DNA from: Heliocidaris tuberculata
Taxonomy: Eukaryota; Echinodermata; Echinoidea; Camarodonta; Echinometridae
NCBI GenBank assembly: GCA_025618425.1
Contig: CM046850.1
Coordinates: 25,817,205 to 25,881,204, forward strand
DNA length: 64,000 nucleotides
Direction: 5' to 3'
Of this stretch, positions 35,601 through 48,100 are shown piece after piece. The position numbers and the translations under genes are program-made. Under the pieces are notes generated by a model. That model was not told the origin of the DNA, ran no database searches, and was given only the letters and a program-made list of their open reading frames with translations. Each line of letters begins with the position of its first letter. Positions within the stretch are counted from its first letter, which is position 1.

Positions 35601-37236
35601 ACCCATGAAAATCTGTGTGGACCCTTTTTGAAGGGGAGGGGAGGGGGAAGTTGTTTCAAAATTTTCACCTTGAACTTGAAAATCTGAGGACTGTTTATTC
35701 TGTTTTGGGGGGAATTGGAGTTTGTCAGAAAATTCTTGTTCCACTTGTAGGCAAATCTGGTCCTTTAGCCAACCCCCCCCCCCCTCACTCAATTCAAAAT
35801 GGTTGGTAGAAAGTGGGATCCTTTAACCATGTTGATATCACCATGTTTATGTCATTTTATAAATGGCAAGATTTTCTCTATTTGTATTTTGTAGGTATGA
35901 GAGACTTGAGATTTTATGCCACCATGTTTACATCACCACTTAAATTGTGTATTTTTTTTCTCTTTTTGTACATGTAGGTATGAGAGACTTGAGATTGCTC
36001 TTCACATCATTCCTCAGCAAACCTTTGGTCAGGCATGTCTGGATGCCTTGGCCGAGTTACCACGGATACTTACCATGGAGGAGGGCGAGGCGTATGCCAA
36101 GGCCAGCGAATCTACCCAAGGGCATCTCTTGACAGCTATACACAATGGTGCAGGTATGAGAACCCTTCCGTCATGCTGTTTTCTTTCTGTTAGACCTCTG
36201 ATGGATCAATTCATACACATAAAAGATATACATGTACCATGGGCCTTACCGCAAATGAATATTATAAAAATAGTGCATGGTCTATCATGCACTATACTGG
36301 ATTATGTGCACGACGAATACTAAATTATTCTGAGTGCAGTTTGTTTGGAATAGACCTGCACGAGGGATAATTTAGTATTTGGAGTTCATATAGTCCAGTA
36401 ATGGTGCATAATTAGAACATGCACTGATTGTTATCGTAAATAGACCCCTGTAAGTAGATCCCAAACAATAGCAATTGTAAACAAATGACTCATCCCCTAT
36501 CCATTTAACACGGGATTCCCCGTGCAAAAATCAAAGTTACAGTGCAGGATAATAGAATAAAATTTTTGCACGTCACGTGATGCGAATCTAACCAATCACA
36601 GCACGTATTATACATACACTATTTACTATAATTAGATGATATATGATGCATCCCTAGTTTTTAGCCACAAAAACTATATTTTGACACATGACAACAACAT
36701 TTCATAAAGCTTTGAGCCTGGCTTTGCTATGTCAGTCTCTGGTTGTGTCAGTAGCTTCAGCTCAGAGCCTATGAGATGTAATCTAGTCTTTACACTGTAG
36801 ACCATGTATTATGCAGTATGACTGACAAAGGCTTGTTCTTACAAACAAAAGTACCCATATTGCCAGGAAATTTGTTTCTTAGAACTTTATAAGCATGTTT
36901 GACAATGTGTCAATAAATCTGTACCTAAATACTTAGTATTCATGTGTTCGTTTTGTTTTTTGAAAAATGTATAGTTAGGTATGCTCAAATATACTGTTGG
37001 ATTTGTGAAAATGGATGTGTGATACTACATTTGTTTCTATAAATACCCTTTTTGATTTGTATCTTATTTCTCCTACTACAGTGTACACAAAATCAGTTTG
37101 TCATCAGCTTGAGAGACTGACAGGGCCTTTGCTGCAAACGTTGGAAAACAGACTTGAAAAGAACATGCAACTCATTGAGGATATGGAGCGAGAAAAGAAA
37201 CAGTTGATAGAAGAACTGAAAGCTGGTAGCTCATGA
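32604..37236 (+). CDS. BRCC3: BRCC36, K63-specific deubiquitinase (JAMM/MPN+), six exons
   Basis: Catalytic subunit of the BRCA1-A and BRISC complexes that cleaves Lys63-linked ubiquitin with a zinc JAMM site (family knowledge). Exons: 32604-32708, 33300-33419, 33954-34041, 34610-34763, 35978-36153, 37082-37236. Phases close exactly, giving 265 residues; human BRCC36 has 316. The start VYLAADAFMVCLTHAFSTER and the block LRRSDKRKDRVEISPEQL match the human protein. JAMM residues are all present: Glu27, His92 and His94 in HSHP, Ser102 and Asp105 in WPSHVD. The C terminus (about 216-265) is the coiled coil that pairs with the ABRO1/Abraxas subunit. The shorter length comes from missing insert segments between exons 1-2 and 4-5. 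Intron 2 is AT-AC; the rest are GT-AG. Intron 3 holds a copied exon 4. Splice sites were assigned by eye. Confidence 0.93.
33420..33953 (+). other. BRCC3: U12-type AT-AC intron of BRCC3 (intron 2)
   Basis: The intron begins ATATCCTTTT directly after GAGGCAGAG and ends CTATATTTAC before AGGTTGGCG. ATATCCTTT is the consensus 5' splice site of minor-spliceosome introns. TTCCCTGAC (33933-33941) closely matches the U12 branch consensus TTCCTTRAC, with its branch adenine 13 bases from the intron end. Only this boundary gives the conserved reading SEAERLAREM. No GT-AG alternative preserves the frame that I can see. The open frame inside the intron (about 33637-33972) is not used. Confidence 0.9.
34415..34539 (+). 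pseudogene. Tandem copy of BRCC3 exon 4, ending in a stop
   Basis: It sits 195 bp before exon 4, with its own acceptor (TCAATCTTAG). In the gene's phase it reads DVQTEASYQLLDECFVGQIF, against DVQTQASYQLLDECFVGLIF in exon 4, then diverges and stops at TAG 34537-34539. No good donor was seen before the stop. The intron sequence around it is copied too (AGTATAGCT at about 34346 and 34539). It is a decayed duplicate or an alternative exon that would truncate the protein after the JAMM motif. Confidence 0.8.
34887..35297 (+). mobile_element. TTAA-type element with CCCTTTCA termini, copy 2 (BRCC3 intron 4)
   Basis: Colinear with 21799-22203: same ends and the shared words CATTTTGTGGTT, TTTTGATYCAGAGCTCTAA and CATGTATATTGTTTTCAAAG. 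The right TTAA is intact (35298-35301); the left has decayed to ATAA. Confidence 0.8.
35895..35913 (+). repeat. Decoy copy of the BRCC3 exon 5 start
   Basis: GTATGAGAGACTTGAGATT after TTTTGTAG repeats the first 19 bases of exon 5 (35978), 83 bp upstream, with a usable AG. Splicing here would leave the conserved frame after a few codons. It marks a small local duplication. Confidence 0.7.
36271..36426. repeat. Imperfect inverted repeat in BRCC3 intron 5
   Basis: TAGTGCATGGTCTATCATGC on the left pairs with a near-complement ending ACATGCACTG, with AATACTAAATTAT inverted inside. A possible small MITE; ends are not certain. Confidence 0.5.
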
Positions 37237-37827
37237 AACTCTTTACCATTGTTGTGTTATTGAGGTAGTGATGCTGGATATCATCCAGACTGAGGATATT
37301 CTTGTCTTGATTTTCAGTTAAGCTGTCTGACTGGACCAACCAAGGAACAGTGGAAAAACTGAAAGCTGGCATATCTCATGAAGCTCTCTGCACTATTGGT
37401 CTGTTCTTGAGGCAGTTGCTCCAAAGTCGGATATCATCCAGCATCATTGCGCTAAAAAAAAACTGAAAGCTGGCATCTCATGAAACTTTTCAGAGCATAG
37501 TTGTCTTTTTGAGATGATGACAGATCTTGTCTGACCATTGGATATCGTTGCCACAGCTTTCGCCTAATTAAGCTGTCTTGGATGGACCTATCAAACGTCC
37601 TTGGATCATACATGCCGTCAGTCAGTGTATCTTGGTGCGGCTTTTGTACTGTGCTTAATGCTACATGACCTTAGGTTGGAGAGCCCTTTTCAGAACTTGT
37701 AAATCCTCTAACTAGAACAGCTGAAGACAGAAAGTTTTGAAGAACCTGTGTCTCAAGATCCATCGCATTTTCGACCCAATGGCCTCCAAGCTATGGGACA
37801 TAGATAGATAGATAGATAGATACAGTA
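37237..37827. other. 3' region of BRCC3
   Basis: The words CTGAAAGCTGG and TCTCATGAA from the end of the coding region recur at about 37359-37385 and 37461-37485, so the 3' UTR contains diverged direct repeats of the gene's end. A short (GATA)n lies at about 37801-37820. No gene. Confidence 0.5.
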
Positions 37828-38747
37828 GAGCTGGTATCGGTAAAAAAAATCTCTGTCGACATGTCGCAACAAAAATATCCAAGATGTCGACATTATATCC
37901 ACATAAGTCAAACACACACAGTGCCAGTTTGTATGGAGTTGACCCCCTTTGACCTCGCCAATTCTTGCATTTTCACACGATCTACGTAAAGTTGTTTACA
38001 AAAGCAATCTTAAAAATAACATATTTAACACCACTATTTATAAATATAAAGTTTGAAAAATGATCGAATATGGATGTATCTTTCTTAGCAATACTGCAAA
38101 ATCAAAGTTTGACAACCGGAAAATATGAAATTTTAGCGATATTTCTTTGGTTACCATCAGAAAATTTTACCTGCTAAACTTTCCCTAAAATTCCTCATTT
38201 TGGTTGGATTCGCAAGAAAATCACTGTGATGAATCCGTAAATTGTTCATTTTTCTACAATCATACGGTATTTACTTGAGCTGAATTTTCTCCTTAGAGTT
38301 GTGTCAGAAAAAAAGGATCTCGGTGTCAAATCGCCAAGGCTGATATCACAGAAAAATATTACAACTGTGTCCCATGCATTGAAATCTGTGTATGGCTGAG
38401 GAAGCTTTGTGCACGAGTTGTCCATATGCGCATGAGCAGTCCATGAAGGACCTGACTACGCATGCATCTAGCACTGCAGAGCCCTCAACTTGAGAGCCCT
38501 AAATATGTAGCACTGCATGCCGTGATCGATTGTCGTTGAATTTGCACTGATGAATTGCCTTCTAATCGCGTTTATTTTTGTTGATGATTGTATCTAGAAC
38601 TTTTCATGTAAGCTTCACTTTTCTAGTGTGTGACCGTGACGTATCAATAAGACCCCTTTTATGTCGACATCAGAGCATGCATGTCGACATGTCGGCAACG
38701 TTAAAAACCCTTCGCAGTGTCGACATCAAGCATGTCGATACCAGCAC
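37828..38747. mobile_element. TA-flanked TIR element with repeated TGTCGACAT palindromes
   Basis: Termini GAGCTGGTATCG and CGATACCAGCAC are inverted; TA flanks both (37826-37827, 38748-38749). TGTCGACA or ATGTCGACAT occurs at about 37853, 37883, 38660, 38680 and 38717, near both ends only. The interior is AT-rich and non-coding. Confidence 0.7.
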
Positions 38748-38754
38748 TAAGATA

Positions 38755-38932
38755 CAGTGGAACCTCGTTATAACAAACTCCTTGGGACCAAGGAAATTAC
38801 CTCTTTATATCAAAACCTTGTTATATCAGAGCTAAAAAACAATAGAATACAAAGAAGTGGGACCAATAAAATCACCTTGTTATAATGAGAGTTTGTTGTT
38901 ATAACAGTCTTCTTTATAACGAGGTTCCACTG
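38755..38932. mobile_element. pogo/Tigger-like MITE, 178 bp
   Basis: Termini CAGTGGAACCTCGTTATAAC and its complement, flanked by TA. The same family occurs at 41432-41608. The CAGTGGAACCTCG start is typical of pogo-type elements (family knowledge). Confidence 0.85.
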
Positions 38933-38941
38933 TAGATAGAA

Positions 38942-39150
38942 ATGCACCAACATGTGTGTGGGAGAACAGTGGTACGCGTTTTATATGGTTTAGGCTCTTG
39001 ACTCTCGAACAAGAGCTCTTGGGTTCTTAGACAAGGCATTTTCCCCCATTTGTCCCTCTTTGACTCGGGTGTATTTAATGGGTACCTGGCAGTGCTAGGG
39101 TTATAATTGCTGGGCCCTCAAGCTACTGTGGGTAAATGAGACCATATTGT
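38942..39150 (+). mobile_element. SINE-like repeat
   Basis: It contains a degraded tRNA-like head (GGTTTAGGCTCTTGACTCTC ... TTGGGTTC). The body ACAAGGCATTTT...GGGTACCTGGCAGTGC follows. CAAGGCATTTT is shared with the SINE-like repeat at 61530-61720. Confidence 0.5.
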
Positions 39151-39993
39151 TATTATTACATGTATCTTATTATTCATAGGCCACTTAATTTCACATATTC
39201 TTTCTTATGATAACTACTGAAATTTGGTATTTGAGGCCACATTTTTCAGTAGCAAGTAATCCCTAAAATGAGTGTTGGGACATGTTGACATAAGCAGTCA
39301 AGGAAAAATTATATGACCTATATGGTTTTGTTAACATTTTTCTTTATATCAAACAATTTGCTATTGTTTCATTACTATATGTGTGAGGCTGCTATAAATA
39401 TGTGAGTACTAAACTGTTCAAATATACATATTTTATATTCATCATAAAAAGTAGATAAATAATTATGATAAAAGTAAATGTTATGTACTAAGATGGATGA
39501 AAAAATTATTAAAACATTCTTAAATCTAATTCTGATGTACATGTACCATTAAGTTTATAATTTTAAGTGTGTGTGTGACTTGTGGTAGTTATTAATCCCT
39601 CTTAGGCTTCGTTCACACATGACATAGTAAACTTTCCCCGAAACTGCCCCACCAAAGTACAATAACCTAGGTGTAATATTCTTCAAATTTCTTGATCTTA
39701 CAACATGCAGATATCATTCGTAGCAGCCTTTGTTGCATGCAGCACATATTTTTTCATCCCCACTTGACACAATTTACATGTAAAAGAGTGTTCTTTTCTG
39801 CAGCGTTTTTTTTAAATTAAAGACGTTTTTTTTAAATTAAAGACGTTTTATCATGTCATGTGTAAACAAGGCTTTACATGTATTTACGTTTTCCACAGTG
39901 ACGACATCTGTCAAAAAATATGCAGTGTATACCAGTGATGGCCCAGGAAATGGACTTGGTAGAATTTTTACAAAATTTTTGTTCAACCACATG
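39151..39993. other. Non-coding intergenic DNA
   Basis: AT-rich, with a small direct repeat of TTTTTTTTAAATTAAAGACG (about 39806-39846). No gene or larger repeat recognised. Confidence 0.45.
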
Positions 39994-40613
39994 TACTAGG
40001 TCTTAGAGAAAAACTGGACACTTTTGATCTTCAATTACTCAAAAATTGTACCTCGTATCAGACTGAGGTTTTCACATTGTAAAGTTGAAGCATGTGAAAT
40101 TTATTGGGAGCAGGTTTCATGACATTTCTCTGAATACTTTTCTAAAAATATTGCTCTAAATATTTAATTAGATTTGTCACTTTTTGAAAAAGCAAGGCCA
40201 CTAAATCTGTGTGTATCGGTAATTAATTCAGAACACAATTGCCATAGTGCATTGCAACTGAAATTCCAGAACAACTTTTTAATCCAGAGTCATGAAACAT
40301 TAATGACACTGGACAGCAAAAGGTTGGCAGAAATGACAGCCGCAACACACAGTGACAATTGTTATGTTCTGAATTAATTACGGACACTCACAGATTTTGG
40401 TGGCCTTGATTTTTCAAAAAGTGACAAATCTAATAAAATAGAGCAAAATTTTAAGAAAAGTAATCAGAGAAATGCTGTAAAACTTTCTCCCAATAAAATT
40501 GACATCCTTCAACTTTACAATGTAAAAACCTCGGTCTGATACGAGGTACATTTTTTTAGTTATTAATGATCAAAAGTGTCTAGTGCCTACTGGTTTTTTT
40601 TTAACACCTAGTA
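39994..40613. mobile_element. Foldback element, ~620 bp
   Basis: Arms of about 230 bp are inverted copies. The left begins TACTAGGTCTTAGAGAAAAA, and the right ends with its near-complement AACACCTAGTA. Shared inverted words include GTACCTCGTATCAGAC and TTTTTGAAAAAGC-type segments. TA lies at both ends. No ORF. Confidence 0.75.
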
Positions 40614-42199
40614 TCTGCTCACGTATGATTTCTCAAAAACTTGACTGTCTTTTATTAGCCTTATGCCATTCCTTGAATAATAATGTAATTGAAACACCAT
40701 TAACCTGTATAACAGATAAAGCAAATAAGTTTTTTTCTCATTAGAAAATTTAGAATTTAATATTCAATCTCTATTAACACTATACAATAGTCACAATAAA
40801 TACTTTTTGGATTTAGGAACCAGAAATACATAAATATTGGTAATTTTGCATTGAATGTGGAAGCACACAACAATTAATAAGTAAACATACAAGTATTTGA
40901 AGCCTGACAATGAGCACTCCTCAAAGTTTCATTGAATCATACACTTTCATTGACATCAAGTTACCAGATTCCATACACACATCATGACATGAATGATGCT
41001 TCCTATGCAGCGAGTTGCATGAATTACCCCTGACATCATCCACAAGAAACTGTCTTACAGGAAATCCAACTTTAATATGAAGGTTCTGTTGGCAAAGAAA
41101 TTAAACAAATTTAGAGCAGGAAGAATTTGCTGAGTTCTGCTGGAGTACTGTTTGGTCCACCCTATCTAAGGCCAAGTTCCATCTGCCATTACTTGTGACT
41201 TGTCTGCAACCCGTAATTGAAAGGCAGTCTTACACCCTTTCAAAAACCCATGCTCCTTATGCGCACTAAAATGATGTGACCTAAGCAATAATAAACTGTT
41301 CCAAAACTATCAAAAGCTGCATGGCAAGAGCATTATTTTTACGAGAGCCTACTTAGAAACCACAGCGTTGTGTGGGATGTTTGAGGGAAAAGTGGCCATG
41401 GTGTGGAAAATCAATTGGCCTTACACGGATACAGTGGAACCTCGTTGTAACAAACTCCTTGGCACCGAGGAAATTACCCCTTTATATCGAAACCTTTTTA
41501 CATCAGGGTTAAAAAAAAAACAATAGAATACAAAGAAGTGGGACCGGCAAAATCACCTTGTTATAACAAGTTTGTAATAACAGTGTTCTTTATAACGAGG
41601 TTCCACTGTAGAGCATTATCGCGTTCATAAACTTAGCATTTGCCAGAAAATGAGGGTATTATATTATTATATATGCATAATGACAACCCTAAAATAATTC
41701 ATTAAGTCCTATAATGCTCTTATTATGCTCCTTAATATGTGCTCTTAGGGGTTTATGAAAGAGGTATGACAAATTAGCGAGGTTGTGCAACAGGTCTTGG
41801 TGACTGCAGACCAAATAAATTCAGTTGCAGAGAGGGGTTTTCAATCTTATTTAAAAAACTGGCCTTCAATTACTGAAGACTAGTCACAGGTTACTGCAGG
41901 TCCCAGTGGGACTGAAGCTTAAAATGCATCTTAGAAGAATCAGACCATCATGTTTCTCTTTTGCTATGTGGTAGTGGCTGGAAATGTATGCTAAAGCATC
42001 AGTCATTCAAAGCTCAAAATTCTAGACATGCATCATCAAACGCATCATCAAGTCGTGTTTATCTGTTGCTTTGGGCTAGTCTATGGGAGTGTCCGGCAAA
42101 AGCATTGGTTATCGTAAGTTTCACATTATGGAGTTTAGACGTTCTAATTACTGATCGATGTCAAACATGTAAGTCTATCATATGAAAATAGACCATTGA
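40614..42199. other. Convergent intergenic region and CEP63 3' end
   Basis: Apart from the MITE at 41432-41608 no feature was recognised. The CEP63 3' UTR must extend into this stretch; no clear poly(A) signal was picked out. Confidence 0.4.
41432..41608. mobile_element. pogo/Tigger-like MITE, second copy, 177 bp
   Basis: CAGTGGAACCTCGTTGTAAC and the inverted right end, flanked by TA (41430-41431, 41609-41610). About 90% like 38755-38932 by eye. Confidence 0.85.
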
Positions 42200-45100
42200 T
42201 CACGTTTCTCTTTTGCTTTGGGTTAGTCTCTGTGAGTGTTTTGCCAAAGCATCGGTGGTCTTTTGTTCCAGATCTTGGACATGTGCATTAAGAATCCGTT
42301 CAAGTTCTGCTTGGTGCTGTTGGTCTTCCCGAAGGAAACGTGTCCCCACAGATTCCCTTGAGGGTGGTCTCTGTATAGGATCATATCATAAATGAAATTT
42401 AGATCTCACATTATCAACCATTGATGTGATGTTAGTTAATACCAAAAACATTTTTCTAAATCAAAAACTTAGCTTCAGTTTCCAATAAAAAAAAAAAAAA
42501 ACCCTTTCATCTTAGGATTACAACCAAATAACTTGGGATATTCAACTACATATATTGCAAAAAAAAAAAATAAAGGTGCAAAATTGTTACTTTCAATTTA
42601 TACATAAACATCAGCAATCACAATTATATTTTCATTAATTAGATGAGAATATCTAATAAGGCTATTTAAAAAGAAAATGAAGTATCTATTAAATGGCCCA
42701 GTACATGTACTCGTTTAGCGGTCTCAAGTAGGCAGTTAAAAGTTATTCCTGTCCATCAATACTACGACCAGTGTCTACAGAACATGAATCATTTTCACTT
42801 ACATTACTCCTTATTTCATTTGAAGTCAGACCCAAGTCTGATAAACTTGACACATCAACCGATGAGATACCCTCCTCCATCTTGTCCTCCTGTCCAAGGA
42901 TGCTGTCAAAGGTGGGCGGGGAAGGAAGAGGAGATTCGGACTCCAGGGAACCAGTCTCTAGGGAATGCATCATCTCAGAATCTGGAGCTAATTAAGGAGG
43001 AGAAAACAACTTTATGAAGACTTGATTTGATATGATGATTTGGTTTGGAAATGGCCAAGTACAAGCTACATTGTATTTTGTTATATACATTACTGACCAC
43101 ATTTAAGATTGTAGTATATCTGATGACTGTATCAAGATGATAGCCCTCCTAGAGCTTGGATCAGACAAAATATCTAATAAAATGATATTTTATGTCATTT
43201 CAGGTCCACAATTCATTAATACAATTCTATAATACCCTGGACTTTATCAACTCAGTAATGCCTTGTGTAATCTTTCATCTCTCAGATATTGCTGAATCTA
43301 ACTTATACAGTGAAATGTCCACAGCATAAATTTTTGTCAAATAACATATGGAGGAATTATGAGAAACATATTTTCTCACTCCAGCAAGGCCACACATACG
43401 AGAGAAAAATGAATGACTTACTTTCTTTTTGGTGATCTGTTCTCTCTGGGATATTTCTATGTGGGCTGGCAAGGTTGGCAGGTTGGTATGTCCTAAACAG
43501 AAACAAATAGAAATATGGAATGCATGAACAGATATCATGAATTAACTTTGATCGCACATTACAAAACAAAAAGAATTTATTCAGTGAAGTATCAGTGATA
43601 CTTTTCATGATGGAGAAGCTGAATTGAAGGTGTAGTTTTTTCAGGGTTACACCATGTGATCTTTCAAGGAATAAGAGCCCCGGAAAAAAAAAAAAGAGTT
43701 CTGTGGTTCTCTACGTTTCGATCAGCATGCTCGGATCGTCATCAGGAGAATGACTAGAACACTGCTGAGTGGAGGCTATTTACTGCCTACGAAGGGATCC
43801 GATTCACAGCCTGCTCATTTCTGATTGGCGCCAATCAGAAATGCCAGCAAATTTTATTCATGGCTGCATTCTCATTCTGGTCACTTGTGGCACTATAATT
43901 CTTCTAAATCTAAATAGAGAAAGCACCAGCATACCTTGCATAGTTCTGGTTTTGACTGGACTCATATGCATCATTGGTCAAACCCGATCTAGGTCCAGGA
44001 CTAGTTCTCCTCAGAGGACTACTAGAGGGTCCATTCCTGGTTGGATCCAGACCTGACCTCATCCTGGCAGGACTAGATCTTGGACTAGACCTCCTCCTGT
44101 CTTGTCCTGCCACAGCAGTAAGAGTTGGGCCAGGAAGGCTGTTGGATTGGGCCATTTTTAGCTGATGTTGTATTGCCTGAAGCTGAGTTTGTAGCACATT
44201 AATGTCAACCTGAAATACAGATGACATGGAATATAACATTGTTTTATAGCTGACTAATAAGTTTATTTATTCCAAGAATCATTAAAGCTTAAAAAATGGT
44301 GAAAGATTACTTGCCAATTCAAGATAAATAATTGGAATTGATTTCAAGAAATTACATATAAATATTTGAAGTAATTTGATTGAATTAATTCTACAAAAAC
44401 AGGTGTTGTAATCCCCTATCAAACTCATTCCCCAAATCATAACTATTTTTGAAAGATATTTTGAACATGTCCTTCAATTCATTTTAAAGAGAATGTCCAG
44501 TCCAAAAATTACTTGGTTTTTAATTGAAGCAGAAAAATCAGCACTACAGATCAAAAAATGTTTGAGGAAAATCGGACAACTAATAAGAAAGTGATGAATT
44601 TTTTAGTGGCATAAAAAAACTCAGGAAAACAATGAAAATCACTAGACAAATTGGCAACTCGGTTATGAGTTTGTGACGTCATTGGCTCACAACTCACCAA
44701 TTATTTTGTTCATATTCATAATACATCTTTAAAATTTTTGTCCAAGAATATGATTCCTTATGACTTGAACCAACTTATATTTACAGTAATATATTTTCGC
44801 ATGTATACACTAATACAGTGTAAATAATTTTCTGTAAAAATCATGAAAAAATTATTTTTTATATAATATACATAAAAAATGAGAGATTATGAAAATTATA
44901 TATTTTGAAAACAATCTCAATATTTTTGAGATTGCACCTGGTGAAGCGCACTAAGCTTATTTAGCCACAGCATTATTTTTCTTTTAGTTCTGGTCATGCG
45001 ATTACATTGTGAAAGAAACTGTCTCAAAGCAATTGGGAAAGGTTGATTATGTCTACATCAGAATTGGTGTACACTGTATGGTTTTGGAATCATCAAAATG

Positions 45101-48100
45101 ATAATAAATTGACCCAATCTTGCTGAAAAGCACATGCACTGCACACACAAATGGGTATAAGGGACTGCATACACATGTGGCATGAATGTTCAGCCCCAAA
45201 ACTTCAGCTATTTCTTGTCATATTTCGAATATGAGGGCATTTGAACAGCAATTCTCTGCAGGGGACATTTCTACTATGATGTTCTTCCAAACCAAATTAT
45301 TTTTCACATTTCCAAGAACTCAACCTTCTCTTTATTTAAAGAAAGTTTGCTTACTTCTTGATTGTATCCAGATAATGGATGTTGCAATGTTTGTCCTGGT
45401 CCTAGAGTTCCCTCTCTAGATTGTCCCTCGGCCATCTCTCTTTCTAATCCATTCACTCTCTGGACATGCTTGAAAGAATCTTGCAAGGAGCGGTTCTCAA
45501 CTCGTAGAGCTTCCAGCTCAGCATTTGCAATCTACATGGTGGACAAGAAATGAAGTTAAGCTGTTGGAGACGTTTTTATTTTATTTCAATATGCATTTCA
45601 ATAGGAACTGGTTAAAGTTTTCTCTGGTTTTGTATTTAATTTAACAGGTTATAATAGTCCACTACTTCATGGAGCACCAAGTGTCAATCTTTTCATCATG
45701 TACAAATGAGCCTGATCGATTAAGGGTAGGCATTTTGTCCGTCCGTGACATTGAATATTTTATGGATTATAATTTTATTAGGTAACCATAGCAACCAAAT
45801 TTTATCAAATTTCAACTCCTTCAGTGATGCCCTTCACAATAAAACATAAAATAACTCTCTTCGATTAAATACTTCTTTTGTACAGGCCTTCAAACTTTCA
45901 AAATTTGTCAAATGTCCGTCAGTGACTAACCGATCAGGCTCAAATTACTAAAATTTGTATGCAAATGAATAACTGAGAAACATTTCGTTATTTCTTAACG
46001 GTACTTAACCCTGACCAAATGTCACTAGAGCATATATGTTTGATCACCATACCTGCAGCTCACTGCAAGCCCTTTCTTTTCTCTCCATTTCTTCCCTCAA
46101 GCGTTGCTCACAAACAGCGAGCTGAGACCTCGTGGTATCCACCATCATATTTCTTTGGGTGAGGGCACCAGTTAGAGACTGAATTTCATGCCGCATTCCT
46201 GTCAGTTCTGTCTCCAGATGGCGCTCTATACCTTCCTCAAGCTGGTTCTGTGGTCACATAAATGTCAGAAGGAAAAATGTTGATAAAACACCTCATCATC
46301 CTTATATTGATATACAATTCACCTTCAATCGGGATGTTTGAAAAAAATCTAAGATCTATTCTCGATCTCACTGATGCAGGGCAAAGAGTTTATTGAACTT
46401 TCTCACTAATGAGATACTACGTATGAAATAGAAATGAAAACAAGAAGTAAATACATGAATATCTAATCAATTTCATAACTACAATTTGCAAAAATGATCC
46501 TGTTACATTTTTACAATGCCTGCAAGTTCAGAGAAAAGAAAGCCCAGGACAGGCATCAAATCTCAAATAGCAACACTAATGATTTTATCAATCTCTCGTT
46601 TTGAAAAAGTCTGAAAGAGCATACAAAAATCCATGTCATGTTGGATTTCATACCTTTTGTTTGACATTCACTTGCTGCTGCCGTCTAGTCTCGTTATCCA
46701 GTCTCCGTAACTCTTCAATCCTCTCGGTCAGTTCCATATTGAGTGATGCATTATCCCCCTGTACAGTGTCAAGCCTGGTATTATAAAAACAAAGAGGACG
46801 TGCCTTTCAAAAACTAACCCCCAAGTTATATGTACAGATTGAATATATTCAAAGCTTGCAATGGAGAAAGTACAAATTTTTCAATGTTGTAACCATCCAC
46901 CTCAATTAAACACCCAACAACAAATTGTATTGATGTCTAGCATATTTTTTTTTCAAGTGATTCATATATCAAGAACATTATTCATCTGAGGGCAATCATA
47001 AAAGATTTCCTTGAGGGGGGGAGGGGGGAAATAAAAATTGGGAGGGGGAGGGGGGTACAGATTGCCTATGCCACTAAACGGGTTAAACCCCAGAAATAAT
47101 AGGCCAGGTATGGAGGATGACCACAACTGTACAGTCATTGCATCTGACCTGTTTTCAAGTCTGTTGATCTCCATCTTGAGCCTGGCCTCGGATTCCACCA
47201 GGTCCTGGATCTTCCTCTGAGAGTCCTGGAGCTGGGCCCTGAGTCTGGAGGTCTCTTCGCTTACCTTCATGCTCCTCATCCTACTCTCATCCTCGTGGGT
47301 CCTGGAAAGAAGCCGGCGTAAAAAACATAAACAGCCCGTTCGTTAAAGTGATTTGGTAACTCTGTTGAGGCTTGATAAAATCTGAGCTGCCTGGCCTTAC
47401 ATGCTATCAGTGTATGTAATATGGTGTAAAAATGAAGCTCAGGAAAAAAAAAAAAGCACTTCAAAATCATCATGTGCTTCACAAAAGTAAACATATGCAA
47501 GTGACCAGAAATGCCAGATTTTCATTTTCCCCTATAGACTCAGTGTTAGACTAAAGTTTATGGCCATACGCTTTCGTAAATGTGAGTATTCAGTCATAGA
47601 TATCTTAATAATAGCATTATATATTTGAAAACCTTTCTATGCCTGGCTATTTATTTATCCTTCTGAACATCATTGTACAAGACAGATATCAAAATTCAAT
47701 AATTTATTAAATCCAGCCTCCACACAGTTACCGAATCCCTTTAATCAGTCTACCACACATACTTTGGCGACAATCCCTCTGAAGTTGTTTCTCACACCAA
47801 CCAATTTCTTCACTTCAACCCTGGAGCAAATGCAATACGTTACTCTCATCCAAACCCTAGACCTAACTAAAAACCTACTTGCAACTTTAACCCTATATCT
47901 TTCATGAAATATAGCCAGAAGCCAATGTTGCAAGAACAAATGTCAGGTCACCTTTTGTGAGCCCCTCGGCACATTATCAGGGCCCTGATTCGTAAAGCTT
48001 GTTATCACGAACAACTTCCCCATTTCTATGACAAGTTTGCTCTCAGCCAATCAGATTCAAGGATTTCAGTAGCTTGTAACAATTAATGCAACTTGTCTAT

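Noticed and set aside
42743..42802. Simple stop ending of CEP63 at 42743
   Set aside because: A consensus GTAAGTG donor at 42802 joins in phase to an exon encoding the conserved C-terminal helix, so the read-through end is at most an isoform.
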